The notes under the pieces are model-generated. The model did no database searches. It saw nothing but the letters and a program-made list of their open reading frames with translations, and had not been told where the DNA came from. Below are positions 1-6,673 of a stretch of 6,760 bases of DNA, piece after piece. This DNA comes from Terriglobia bacterium (GTDB lineage Bacteria > Acidobacteriota > Terriglobia > UBA7540), in contig JASHYZ010000227.1 of the NCBI GenBank assembly GCA_030042795.1, positions 1 through 6,760 on the forward strand, given 5' to 3'. A program made the translations under genes and the position numbers. Numbering within the stretch: the stretch's first letter is position 1; every line of letters begins with the position of its first letter.

Positions 1-561
1 AAGGAGGGATCACCGGCGGACGAGGCCAAAAGCATCACTCTTCGTCATCTCTCCCAGACTGCAGCGGAGGGGGCGAACGTCATCTTCGAACGGCTGCACG
101 CTCTCGCCGGGGAGCTTTCCCAAGCCGTCAGGGAGGCTGGTGAAGCCTTGGGAAGCTCGCCTCCTGCAGGTGAAGAGGCGCTGGATTCCGCCGTGAAGGA
201 AATGCCGCGATTCGACCCTGGTCCCTTGCAGGTTGCTGTGAAGAAGGACTTCTTCAAATTCCTCGGCCGCGGCTTTGCGAAGCGTCGGCTGGAAGGGATG
301 CTCGTCGAGCAGATCGGCGACCCCGTTGACGAAGCGTTCCAGAACTACGGCAGATTACTCGAGTCCTGGATTCGCAGGACGTTGGCCGAATTACGCCGCC
401 AGTTCGACGCTCGGGCCGATGAGTATCGCGCCCGGCTGGAGCGCTTGAGCGGCGCGCGCGGTGTCGAAGCGCTGGAGGGCGAGGGGGTTCGGCAGTCTTT
501 GAACGCACTCTCTCAGTTTCGAGTTGCGGAAGCCGTCCCGGCCGGCGGAGGCAGCAGGTAA
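1..561 (+). CDS. C-terminal part of a probable dynamin-family GTPase (5'-truncated by window)
   Basis: The reading frame is open from base 1 to the TAA at 559-561, giving 186 residues with no upstream stop, so this is the 3' end of a longer gene. The visible part is almost entirely amphipathic helix. A stretch from about residue 75 onward (FDPGPLQ..., then FFKFLGRGFAKRRLEGML) leads into long charged helices (VDEAFQNYGRLLESWIRRTL, then AELRRQFDARADEYRARL). In bacterial dynamin-like proteins the C-terminal stalk region has this pattern: a hydrophobic segment near a basic LxRRRL-type stretch, then helices rich in R, E and L. The GTPase domain, which would decide the question, lies outside the window. 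It is followed 4 bases later by a DUF6062-like gene on the same strand, suggesting one transcript. Another coiled-coil protein is possible; the dynamin assignment is an inference from pattern. Confidence 0.5.
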   Translation, partial: KEGSPADEAKSITLRHLSQTAAEGANVIFERLHALAGELSQAVREAGEALGSSPPAGEEALDSAVKEMPRFDPGPLQVAVKKDFFKFLGRGFAKRRLEGMLVEQIGDPVDEAFQNYGRLLESWIRRTLAELRRQFDARADEYRARLERLSGARGVEALEGEGVRQSLNALSQFRVAEAVPAGGGSR

Positions 562-565
562 AACC

Positions 566-1384
566 GTGATCGCCAAATCCTCAAAGGACGCAGCGAGTCC
601 AGTCGCGCAGAGTCGAAAACAGAGGAAGCCAAGTTGGTTCGCGAGGACGGCGTTGGAACGAGGGCTGGCCGGCGGTGGATGCCCCGTCTGCAGCAGCCTC
701 CGTCACGTGGTCCGCCGTTGCATCTTCAGCTTTCTGTACGAAGGTATGATGTCGGGCTCGGCGCGGAAGCGGTTTCTTGAAGGCGGCGGTTTCTGCCGCG
801 AACACTTCTGGCAAGCAAAAGCGATCGAGGCGGATTGCTGGACGGACGGCTTCGGCGTCGCCATTCTCTGCGAGAACCTGCTCGCCCGATCCCTGAACGA
901 CGTCGAGCGCATGCCCAACGCCGAGCGTGCAAAGAAAACCTCTATTTTCGGAATGCACAAGCCATCCAACGGGACGCCGGCCGAATGCGGCGTGATATCC
1001 GGTTCAGGATGCACGGTCTGTGCCACGCTTAAGGAGTCTGAAAACCACTACCTCGCGGTGTTGGAGAACTTGCTTGAGGAAGCGCAATTCAGTCAGCAGT
1101 ACCAGCGTTCTCCGGGCTTGTGTTTCTATCATCTTCGGGTGAGCGCCGGGCAATGGAGTTCAGCGGCCGCTTTGAGGCTTGCCAGGAGTACGGCGAGCAG
1201 AGTTGTCTGTGAACTGATCGCTGACCTACGCGAATTTCAACGTAAGCACGACTACCAATTCAGGGACGAGCCGCGAGGCGCGGAGTCAGCCTCGCCCGAG
1301 CGCGCGCTAGAGTTTTTGGTCGGACCGAGGACAGAGTGGGCAGGCTTTGCCGATCTTGTGCCAGCTCGACGACATGATCGGTAG
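566..1384 (+). CDS. DUF6062-like protein with two CxxC...CxxH modules
   Basis: I chose the GTG at 566 (272 aa). It starts 4 bases after the upstream TAA, with a GCAGGT stretch about 6 bases in front and GGAGG slightly further out. A TTG at 524 in the same frame would give 286 aa but overlaps the upstream gene. With the GTG start, CPVC lies at residues 39-42, FCREH at 76-80, CTVC at 149-152 and CFYH at 186-189: two successive CxxC...CxxH modules able to bind metal, probably zinc. The tail (KHDYQFRDEP..., then PERALEFLVG) fits my memory of the uncharacterised DUF6062 family. No signal peptide or membrane segment is visible, so it is probably cytoplasmic. Function is unknown; the position behind a probable dynamin suggests a shared process, which is inference. 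A shorter relative is encoded at 5774-6346. Confidence 0.8.
   Translation: MIAKSSKDAASPVAQSRKQRKPSWFARTALERGLAGGGCPVCSSLRHVVRRCIFSFLYEGMMSGSARKRFLEGGGFCREHFWQAKAIEADCWTDGFGVAILCENLLARSLNDVERMPNAERAKKTSIFGMHKPSNGTPAECGVISGSGCTVCATLKESENHYLAVLENLLEEAQFSQQYQRSPGLCFYHLRVSAGQWSSAAALRLARSTASRVVCELIADLREFQRKHDYQFRDEPRGAESASPERALEFLVGPRTEWAGFADLVPARRHDR
1350..1381. terminator. Possible bidirectional hairpin between convergent operons
   Basis: CCGATC (1350-1355) pairs perfectly with GATCGG (1376-1381). After one T/T mismatch three more pairs form (1357-1359 with 1372-1374). The hairpin sits directly before the + strand stop at 1382-1384 and about 20 bases after the stop of the convergent ATPase gene. 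Neither strand has a T run behind it, so it is not a classical intrinsic terminator. Confidence 0.25.
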
Positions 1385-1401
1385 GGGTGCCGAAGGGATA
1401 T

Positions 1402-2283
1402 TCATTGCGATCGGGCAGCGCTCCGTTTCGTCGCCGGAAATTGCTTCGTGCCTACTTCGTGCCCGGTCATGAGGTACTCGACATAGGCCGACTTGATTTT
1501 GATCCGAGTTCCGTATTGGTACCGCGCGTCGGAGGCGAGCGCGCACATTTTCACGATGGCGCCGGGAACGCTCCTGCTCAGTTCAAGGACCTCTTCACGA
1601 AAATCAGTGAGGTCTAACCGGGCGAGACCGAAGCGTTCAATACAATTCTCGAGCAATTCCTGCGCCGCTGGACGAGGAAGCGGACCGAGCGACAGTCGCT
1701 CCCGGTCGCCCCAATAAAAGAAGTGGTTGAACCGGGATATCGTCTGTTGAGCTTCCGCGCGGGGCACAAGATACACTGGAGTGCGGCGCATCCAAAACAG
1801 CTCTTTCACCACCTTCGCCACGGCGCGCGTCAGCGGTGGAAGATGATCGAGGAAAATCCGATAGTCGCCGCCCTCGACCGCGCGGTAGACAGTTCCCTTT
1901 AGACGACTGGTGGATAGTTCCTTGAGCCAGCCGGCAAAGCTAAATGATGAGACTTTCTCTGTTTGGAGCTGCCTCCGCAAGCGAGGATCATCGGCTTCGT
2001 ACAGCGCGCGGATCAACCGCCGCAACAGATCTTGCAGGTCCTTCACCCCCGCAAAGTATAAGCAACGCGCCGCAACGCTTGCGGGAAGCGACTGGATGGC
2101 GTGCGAGACCAAGGCGGTCTTGCCGATTCCGGCAGGACCTTCAATCGTCAGGCTTTGAGCGCCGAGGATAGCTGCGCGTAAACGGCGCTCTTCACTTTCG
2201 CGGCCAAGGAATAGGGATAAGCCCGCCCATTCGCCGCTGCTCGCGGGCCGCAACCCGTTCGGGTCATTTTGGGGAGCTTGCAT
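1402..2283 (-). CDS. P-loop ATPase (AAA/STAND-like NTPase)
   Basis: This 293-residue protein starts at ATG 2283 and ends at TGA 1404-1402. An N-terminal FLGRE box (residues 25-29) precedes a Walker A motif GPAGIGKT (49-56). The Walker B strand is YRIFLDHL (141-148, with D146). A central LSLGPLPRPAAQELL helix (197-211) and a SVPGAIVKM element (238-246) match the usual order in AAA_16/STAND-type ATPases, where the G-x-P element closes the lid subdomain. The protein ends about 45 residues later, so no clear sensor or effector domain is attached; it is a bare ATPase module that may act through partners. It overlaps the upstream zinc-ribbon/HEAT gene by 20 bases and closes the four-gene operon. 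HEAT-repeat partners in the same operon may act as its scaffold or substrate adaptor, which is inference. Exact function unknown. Confidence 0.85.
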   Translation of the reverse strand: MQAPQNDPNGLRPASSGEWAGLSLFLGRESEERRLRAAILGAQSLTIEGPAGIGKTALVSHAIQSLPASVAARCLYFAGVKDLQDLLRRLIRALYEADDPRLRRQLQTEKVSSFSFAGWLKELSTSRLKGTVYRAVEGGDYRIFLDHLPPLTRAVAKVVKELFWMRRTPVYLVPRAEAQQTISRFNHFFYWGDRERLSLGPLPRPAAQELLENCIERFGLARLDLTDFREEVLELSRSVPGAIVKMCALASDARYQYGTRIKIKSAYVEYLMTGHEVGTKQFPATKRSAARSQ

Positions 2284-2659
2284 GGCTCAAGGCCTTCAAA
2301 GCTCGATCGGCTGCAATCCTGACTCTCAGAGCGCCTTCCCGGCTGAGCCGGTGAAGCAGCGAGGCAGCCTGAGCATCGCCAATACGCCCGAGGGCAGTTA
2401 CGGCCGCCTCTTGGAGGTAGAAGTCCGAAGTAGATGCCGCCAGCTCAATGAGCGGTTTGACGGCAGTTCTCGACCCAAGCTCGCCCAGGATGGTTGCAGC
2501 GCGGACGGGAACGGTGGGCTCAGGGTGGTAGAGCGCCTGGAGAAGTTTTTGTTCGTAGCTGTCGCCTGCCAAGTCACGAATGTCAGTACCGCAGACCAGG
2601 CAGACCGATCCCAGACCAATTTCACTCCAGCAATTCGGGCAAAAGCGAGTCAGCGGCAT
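2264..2659 (-). CDS. Small zinc-ribbon plus HEAT-repeat protein
   Basis: The start is ATG 2659, beginning MPLTRFCPNC, giving 131 residues. A GGAG lies about 7 bases upstream. The same frame is open much further upstream (to 3361), but that part is antisense-like shadow of the MFS gene in another frame and is low-complexity Arg/Cys/Trp-rich, so the long form is not credible. CPNC (residues 7-10) and CLVC (20-23) form a short zinc ribbon. Residues 34-131 are HEAT/PBS-lyase-like helical repeats, with phrases such as VRAATILGELG, YLQEAAVTALGRIGD and VRIAADRALKAL. Such proteins generally serve as protein-interaction scaffolds. It overlaps the MFS gene by 10 bases at its start and the ATPase gene by 20 bases at its end, so it is probably translated by coupling. 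Confidence 0.85.
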   Translation of the reverse strand: MPLTRFCPNCWSEIGLGSVCLVCGTDIRDLAGDSYEQKLLQALYHPEPTVPVRAATILGELGSRTAVKPLIELAASTSDFYLQEAAVTALGRIGDAQAASLLHRLSREGALRVRIAADRALKALSHASSPK

Positions 2660-3912
2660 TGGTACTCCGCAGCATTCGGCAAAGTGTAGATGACTCCAGC
2701 GCCCACACCCATGAGCACAGCGGCAGACGCGAAGGCTGCCGTGGGCGATAACTTTGCCCAAACAACTCCGACTAATGTGCTCGCCACAAGATCTCCGACC
2801 CCGTTTACCGTCCCGAGGACCCCATAGGCGGCGCCACGAGCTCCCTCCCGAACAAGGTCGGCCGTCATTGCTCCCTCCAAAGTGTCGACCACGGCGAGTG
2901 AAAAACCACCAAGGCCAAAAAGCGCCAGGAGGTAGACAACGACATCGAGCCGCCAATGAAAGGCTGCCAGGAAGCCCGCCGAAACCAACGCTTCGGCAAG
3001 ATACCCGAGCGCCAGCAATCCGCGCCGGCCAACGCGGTCGGAGAGAGCACCCATTGGGTAAGAATAGGCAGCGTAGAAGAGATTGTGCCCGACGTATAAG
3101 AGCGCAGCGATCCGGGTAGCATGCTGGGCCCCGTGAGATGCTGTCAGAAGCTGCGTCGCGGCGAGGATCATGAGGGTACGCGCAAAGTCGCCCATGCCAA
3201 AAATCCCCACTCCCAAAAGAAACTGTCGGAAACCCGTCGGCAGGTTCCTCACGGCAGCAAGGAAACTTGTTTGTGGCGAAGCTGCCCGTTCTTCGTGAAT
3301 CAGGAAACCAAAGGCTACTGCAGAACCCAACCCTGGAATTAACGAAAGCAGGAATACCCATCGAAAGGGGCCGGTAGGATCGCTTAATTTACCTTGGAAA
3401 TAGGCAAGGAACCCGACGGCTAGAAGAGGGCCGATGATGGCTCCGATCGTATCGCCGGCCCGGTGGAACCCGAAGGCTTTACCTCGCGACTCGGCGCCGA
3501 CCGAACCGGCGAGCATGGCGTCCCGGAGTGGTGTGCGGCCTCCGCGACCGAGCCAGCCTACCGCCCTGCTCATCAACACCGTTGCCGATCCATAGCAAGC
3601 GGCGAACAAGCCCGTAGAAGCTCCGGTCAACAGGTAGCCCGCAACCACGACTGGCTTGCGGTGCGCCAGCCGGTCTGAAAGCCACCCCACAGTTAGCTTC
3701 GCAGCACTTGACAGGGCATCCGCGACCCCCTCGATGATGCCCAACGCCGCCGCTGACACCCCGAGCGCTGCTAGAAAACCTGGCAGAACAGCCGTTGCCA
3801 TTTCGTGTCCCGCGTCAGATAGAAGGCTCGCTACGCCCATACCCAAGACATTACGGTTCAGCCAGGTGTCTCGAGTAGGCGTTTCTTCACCGAGCTGCGG
3901 ATACGCTCTCAC
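2650..3912 (-). CDS. Major facilitator superfamily (MFS) transporter, substrate unknown
   Basis: A 420-residue integral membrane protein, the normal MFS size, with about twelve hydrophobic segments. The cytoplasmic loop 2-3 signature GWLSDRLAHRK (76-86) recurs in the second half as GALSDRVGRRG (288-298), the typical duplicated MFS motif A. A conserved-looking RGGRTPLRDA segment (123-132) follows TM4, as in a broad group of bacterial permeases annotated only as MFS transporters. The N-terminus is short and polar (about 20 residues) with no signal peptide. The start is GTG 3912, supported by GAGG about 6 bases upstream and by beginning 2 bases after the HEAT gene's TAA. The stop at 2652-2650 overlaps the next gene's start. 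Substrate cannot be told from sequence; association with HEAT proteins and an ATPase is unusual for a simple efflux pump. Confidence 0.92.
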   Translation of the reverse strand: MRAYPQLGEETPTRDTWLNRNVLGMGVASLLSDAGHEMATAVLPGFLAALGVSAAALGIIEGVADALSSAAKLTVGWLSDRLAHRKPVVVAGYLLTGASTGLFAACYGSATVLMSRAVGWLGRGGRTPLRDAMLAGSVGAESRGKAFGFHRAGDTIGAIIGPLLAVGFLAYFQGKLSDPTGPFRWVFLLSLIPGLGSAVAFGFLIHEERAASPQTSFLAAVRNLPTGFRQFLLGVGIFGMGDFARTLMILAATQLLTASHGAQHATRIAALLYVGHNLFYAAYSYPMGALSDRVGRRGLLALGYLAEALVSAGFLAAFHWRLDVVVYLLALFGLGGFSLAVVDTLEGAMTADLVREGARGAAYGVLGTVNGVGDLVASTLVGVVWAKLSPTAAFASAAVLMGVGAGVIYTLPNAAEYQCR

Positions 3913-3914
3913 AG

Positions 3915-4958
3915 TTACCTCGCCACGGCGCTACCTTTGCGGTAGATGCGCAGGAGAATCGTCAGCGCCGTCTCACGAGGCCAGAAACCTTCCGATTCAC
4001 CCTCGCGGCGCCGGCGCCCAATTTCCTCAAGGACCAGTTCGGCCCCAACTTCAAAATGGGAGAGGAGTAACTCTTCGCAATTAGCTCGCAAACTGTTATC
4101 CGGCGAGTCCAAAAATTCGAGTCCCACGCGAAAGGCTCGGCGCCGCTGTGCGAGGTTGCCGTTTCGAAGGAATAAGCGTGTGGCATTGAAGCGAACGCCT
4201 TCAACGGGATCTCCCAAGAGGTCTTCAAGCCTGTCGTAGCGACCGGGCACTGGCAGTTCGCACAGAATCTCCAGAGCCCTTGCGCGACGGCGCTGACTCA
4301 TTCCGCTTTCAGAGCCGTACCATTCATCCTTCGCTCTTAAGGAATCAAGTAGCGCGGGGACCGCCGCGCAACCGCATACAACAATCGCCCGACCCGCAGC
4401 TTCTGCCACGAAATCCTCCCCTAGCCAGGTGACCAGGCGTGAGATCGCGCGGGGGTCCTGCAGCTTCTCGAACGCTTCCGCCACTCCGATCAGAGGTTTC
4501 TCATCCAGGAGTTCCAGCAAAGTCTCACGCGCGTGAGGGTCGTCCGGGAAGTCCGCGAGCGCCGAAGCGGCACGACTCGCAACCGTCTCTTCCGCCAAGC
4601 GCACCGCGGGATCACGAATGTTGGCCAGGCGCTGGGTGGCGACCACGATAAGAGCAGCAAGCGCCGCGGGACCCTTCAAGATGCTGAGTCCTTCCACAGC
4701 CAGCAAGCGTCCCTCAGGCAGAGATGACGGCTTCGTTGAACGGAGGAATTCCACGAGCGCGGGCACCGAGTCCCTGCCCAAGGCAAGCAAGGCCATCAAC
4801 GCCTCGCCGCTGCGGCTTGGGTCGTCGAGTTGCGCAGCGATTACTCTAGTCTTGTCCTGGACTTCCATCGCGTCCTGCTTTGCTAAGAGCTGATTTCGAT
4901 CCTTACGGCCCAAGGCGGCACTAACAGTTTGATGAAAAGCCCTGCGGAACCATGTCAT
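3915..4958 (-). CDS. HEAT-repeat protein (start codon uncertain, overlaps a repeat)
   Basis: The frame from ATG 4958 encodes 347 residues of almost purely alpha-helical, Leu/Ala/Arg-rich sequence, interpretable as degenerate HEAT/armadillo repeats. Examples are GEALMALLALGRDSVPALVEFL (split around residues 51-72), AEAFEKLQDPRAISRLVTWLG (160-180) and VEGVRFNATRLFLRNGN (252-268). No membrane segment, signal peptide or catalytic motif is visible, so a cytoplasmic scaffold or adaptor role is likely. The first 12 codons lie inside the left arm of an inverted repeat (4921-4964) and no good ribosome-binding site precedes ATG 4958. An internal ATG at 4868 (residue 31) has AGGA four bases upstream and would give 317 residues; I consider it at least as likely. 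First gene of the operon; the MFS gene starts 2 bases after its TAA. Confidence 0.85.
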   Translation of the reverse strand: MTWFRRAFHQTVSAALGRKDRNQLLAKQDAMEVQDKTRVIAAQLDDPSRSGEALMALLALGRDSVPALVEFLRSTKPSSLPEGRLLAVEGLSILKGPAALAALIVVATQRLANIRDPAVRLAEETVASRAASALADFPDDPHARETLLELLDEKPLIGVAEAFEKLQDPRAISRLVTWLGEDFVAEAAGRAIVVCGCAAVPALLDSLRAKDEWYGSESGMSQRRRARALEILCELPVPGRYDRLEDLLGDPVEGVRFNATRLFLRNGNLAQRRRAFRVGLEFLDSPDNSLRANCEELLLSHFEVGAELVLEEIGRRRREGESEGFWPRETALTILLRIYRKGSAVAR

Positions 4959-5110
4959 TCCGAGCTGAGCGAGGAATCTCGCTCTGAAACTAAAAGAACT
5001 GCGAGATTCCTCGTCGCCAATGGCTCCTCCCTTCGACTTCGCTCAAGGAGGCCGATCAAGGTCGAAGCCTCGGAATGACAGTTTGGACGAGTTTTTCAAC
5101 AAACTGTTAC
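4921..5110. repeat. Composite palindromic intergenic repeat (MITE/REP-like)
   Basis: Left end 4953-4964 (TGTCATTCCGAG) is matched perfectly in inverse by 5069-5080. Pairing resumes further out: TAACAGTTTG (4922-4931) and TGAAAA (4933-4938) match the inverse of 5093-5109. Inside, GAGGAATCTCGC (4971-4982) pairs perfectly with GCGAGATTCCTC (5001-5012) around an 18-base loop, and CTTCGAC (5031-5037) pairs with GTCGAAG (5061-5067). It contains the phrase CTTCGACTTCGCTCAAGG, common in dispersed bacterial repeats. The right arm is intergenic; the left arm runs into the HEAT gene. No coding potential. Confidence 0.8.
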
Positions 5111-5159
5111 TAAAGGTCTCTTCTTACGTGCTGCGTTTTTCCCGCAGACCAATGTGCCA

Positions 5160-5366
5160 CGGTGTGATTGCACCGCTACGAAGCCGCGCAATTGCGCACG
5201 CCTCAAATCCCCAAAAGGGTAGGAGAAGTCAGTAGCTCACGAAAGAGCGGTAAGCGATGAACTCCTGCCATGACATCAACCCGTTACAGGAGTCATTAAC
5301 CCGCAGTGGCGAGTGGTTTAGGTGGGCGAACTCCATCACCAGCTTCTATGATAACATGTTCAACGA
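5160..5366 (+). ncRNA. Candidate structured RNA, copy 1 (possible HEARO/omega-RNA-like, solo)
   Basis: Shares collinear boxes with copy 2 (6429-6673): CGAAGCCG (5179-5186), CCTCAA (5201-5206), GGTAGGAG-nn-GTCAGT (5218-5233) and GTGGGCGAACTCCATCACCA (5322-5341). Hairpins lie between the boxes: CGGTG/CACCG with loop TGATTG (5160-5175), GCGC-AATT-GCGC (5186-5197), CCC-AAAA-GGG (5210-5219), GCTC/GAGC with loop ACGAAA (5235-5248), and a ten-pair stem ATGA(A)CTCCTG / CAGGAGTCAT (5257-5267 with 5287-5296, one bulged A). The hairpins occupy the same places as in copy 2 but have different sequence, as expected for RNA structure. No iscB-like gene follows; downstream is the 3' end of a gene on the other strand. 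Strand is set by the orientation of copy 2. Family assignment is tentative. Confidence 0.5.
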
Positions 5367-5450
5367 TTCAGTACAAAGCGGACGCCGGTTTACACCTACC
5401 AGTCTGCAACTCCTCACAAGGCACGAACCCCTGCATAAGCACCTCCTGAC

Positions 5451-5735
5451 TCAGCCCTCTTCTACGCAGACCAGAGTGTAGACGGTTCGTCCAGCCGGCA
5501 GACTTGTGTGGGTCAAGATTTTCCATCGCGTTCCATTCAGCTTGTAGACTTGAGAATATGAATCATATTCTCCCACGAGGAGAAGACGATTCGTGATACT
5601 ACCTTGCTTGTCAATTGTGATCTCGTGATAGCGCCCCCGCACTTGGATCGCTTGCAGCGCGTCTGCCGGCAACTCGCGCGTGTCTCCATGCTTCCACGCT
5701 CCTGAATGCTCGTCAGTTTCAGCCTTCGAGGCCAT
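5451..5735 (-). CDS. Small hypothetical protein
   Basis: The protein has 94 residues, from ATG 5735 to TGA 5453-5451. GAGGAAG lies about 7 bases upstream of the ATG, a good ribosome-binding site. It begins 38 bases after the stop of the DUF6062-like gene on the same strand and is probably cotranscribed. The N-terminal 30 residues are polar. From about residue 32 the sequence looks like a small beta-rich fold with alternating hydrophobic residues (GRYHEITIDKQGSITNRLLL, then VGEYDSYSQVYKLNGTRW, then AGRTVYTLVCVEE). I do not recognise a family. No signal peptide or membrane segment is visible. Balanced amino-acid composition and the ribosome-binding site argue for a real gene, but it is short and could be spurious. 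Confidence 0.6.
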   Translation of the reverse strand: MASKAETDEHSGAWKHGDTRELPADALQAIQVRGRYHEITIDKQGSITNRLLLVGEYDSYSQVYKLNGTRWKILTHTSLPAGRTVYTLVCVEEG

Positions 5736-5773
5736 CCCGTCTTCCTCGGGGCGCAGAGCATCCCGAGTTCCCT

Positions 5774-6346
5774 CTAAGAGCGAAGGCCCAAGCCGCGCTG
5801 CGCAACCAAATACTCGGCCACTCTGCCGAGCACGCCCCCGTGAACAGGCCGTCTCCCTTGGGCCTCCCGCACCAGGTGAACCAGTTTCTTCCTCAACTCT
5901 GCTCCGCGCTTGTTCAGAGCCAAAAGCACGGCACTCTGTAATTGCTCAGGTGCGTGGGCAAGCAGACTCCGCGTATGAGGAATACAAAGCGCACCCTGTT
6001 CCCGCAGCCACTTCAGGGTTTCAGGCCGCTCCAATTGGTCTGCGAATTCCTTAACCCGGGCGGCCTCCTCTCGGCGGATATGCGCGCAGACATCGCAGGC
6101 ATCGGATACCAAGCCATAGTCTGCACCCCGATCGAGAAACCTTAGATAGAGCGCAGCCGCAGTTTCAGCTTCGGCGGTCTTGGCAATCATCCACATGTGA
6201 AAACTGCACACATTCTCCAACGAAGTGGCGGCCGGCTCGTGAAGGTAGGAAGCTTGAAATTCCTTCAGCAGGCTACACAGAGGGCATGCGTCCTCGGACA
6301 ACACGTCTGTCAAGCTTCTCAGTTGTGCTGGATTCGCTTGTGGCAT
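5774..6346 (-). CDS. Short DUF6062-like protein with CxxC-CxxH-CxxC-CxxH pattern
   Basis: 190 residues from ATG 6346 (AGAAGGG directly upstream) to TAG 5776-5774. Metal-ligand candidates are CPLC (21-24), CSFH (47-50), CDVC (84-87) and CIPH (121-124), the same order as in the larger relative at 566-1384. Spacing from second CxxC to second CxxH is identical in both proteins (37 residues), while the first module is 12 residues shorter here (26 against 38). The tail VLGRVAEYLVAQRG echoes the ALEFLVG end of the relative, but the KHDYxF stretch is missing, so this is a reduced form. No membrane segment. Probably a zinc-binding cytoplasmic protein of unknown function. It is followed by the small hypothetical gene and has the candidate structured RNA upstream on the opposite strand. 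Confidence 0.8.
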   Translation of the reverse strand: MPQANPAQLRSLTDVLSEDACPLCSLLKEFQASYLHEPAATSLENVCSFHMWMIAKTAEAETAAALYLRFLDRGADYGLVSDACDVCAHIRREEAARVKEFADQLERPETLKWLREQGALCIPHTRSLLAHAPEQLQSAVLLALNKRGAELRKKLVHLVREAQGRRPVHGGVLGRVAEYLVAQRGLGLRS

Positions 6347-6428
6347 CCCTTCTGCCCCAAACCAATGCTCGCCCCTGCTGCCCGGAACTGCATACGCTCG
6401 GGCTACCGCCCGGTCTGGTGGGCAACTC

Positions 6429-6673
6429 CGACGACGCGCTCAATTCTCAACTCATTGACTGAACTGCGCGGGTGATGAGCCCTCCGTCGAAGCCGGTAGC
6501 GCTTTGCGGTGGTACGGTACCTCAACGGCCGAAAGATGGTTTCACCAGGCTATCGCCTGGAGGTAGGAGTCGTCAGTCTCGAAGACTGCGAGACGGTCTG
6601 TTGGGCGAACCCCATCGCCACTATTGATTATACTCAACGAGCGATCGCGTGGAGAGTATTGAGTGTGATCAAT
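6429..6673 (+). ncRNA. Candidate structured RNA, copy 2 (possible HEARO/IscB omega-RNA-like)
   Basis: The stretch is dense in hairpins: CGCGC-TCAAT / ATTGA-CTGAACT-GCGCG (6435-6444 with 6454-6470), GGGT/GCCC with loop GATGA (6470-6482), CCAGGC-TATC-GCCTGG (6545-6560), CAGTCT-CGA-AGACTG (6574-6588), and a 15-pair stem with two G-U pairs (6623-6637 with 6659-6673). Boxes shared with copy 1 are CGAAGCCG (6488-6495), CCTCAA (6520-6525), GGTAGGAG-nn-GTCAGT (6562-6577) and TTGGGCGAACCCCATCGCCA (6601-6620). GGCCGAAAG (6527-6535), then CACC plus hairpin, then GGGnGAAC..ATCrCC plus hairpin is the order I remember from an IscB omega-RNA. A further hairpin CGGGC-TACC-GCCCG (6399-6412) and a stem at 6674-6681/6739-6746 may extend it to roughly 6399-6748. 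No coding sequence supported. Confidence 0.5.

Noticed and set aside
2660..3361. N-terminal extension of the zinc-ribbon/HEAT protein to 365 residues
   Set aside because: The extension is a frame shadow of the MFS gene on the same strand; the credible protein starts at 2659 with its own ribosome-binding site.
5118..5152. CTGCG/CGCAG hairpin with a T run in its loop, considered as a terminator
   Set aside because: The T run is inside the loop and not behind the stem, so it does not fit an intrinsic terminator on either strand.
5257..5481. 74-residue + strand ORF
   Set aside because: Its start lies in a ten-pair stem of the candidate RNA, its composition is not protein-like in any recognisable way, and it overlaps the end of the better supported gene at 5451-5735.
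6381..6394. CCCGGAACTGCATA, a string I recall from an IscB omega-RNA
   Set aside because: It lies before the GGCCGAAAG box here but after it in the RNA I remember, so it is out of order and probably chance.
6440..6486. TTGACT at 6455-6460, considered as a -35 element
   Set aside because: No acceptable -10 hexamer lies at 16-18 bases, and the segment is part of a paired stem in the candidate RNA.
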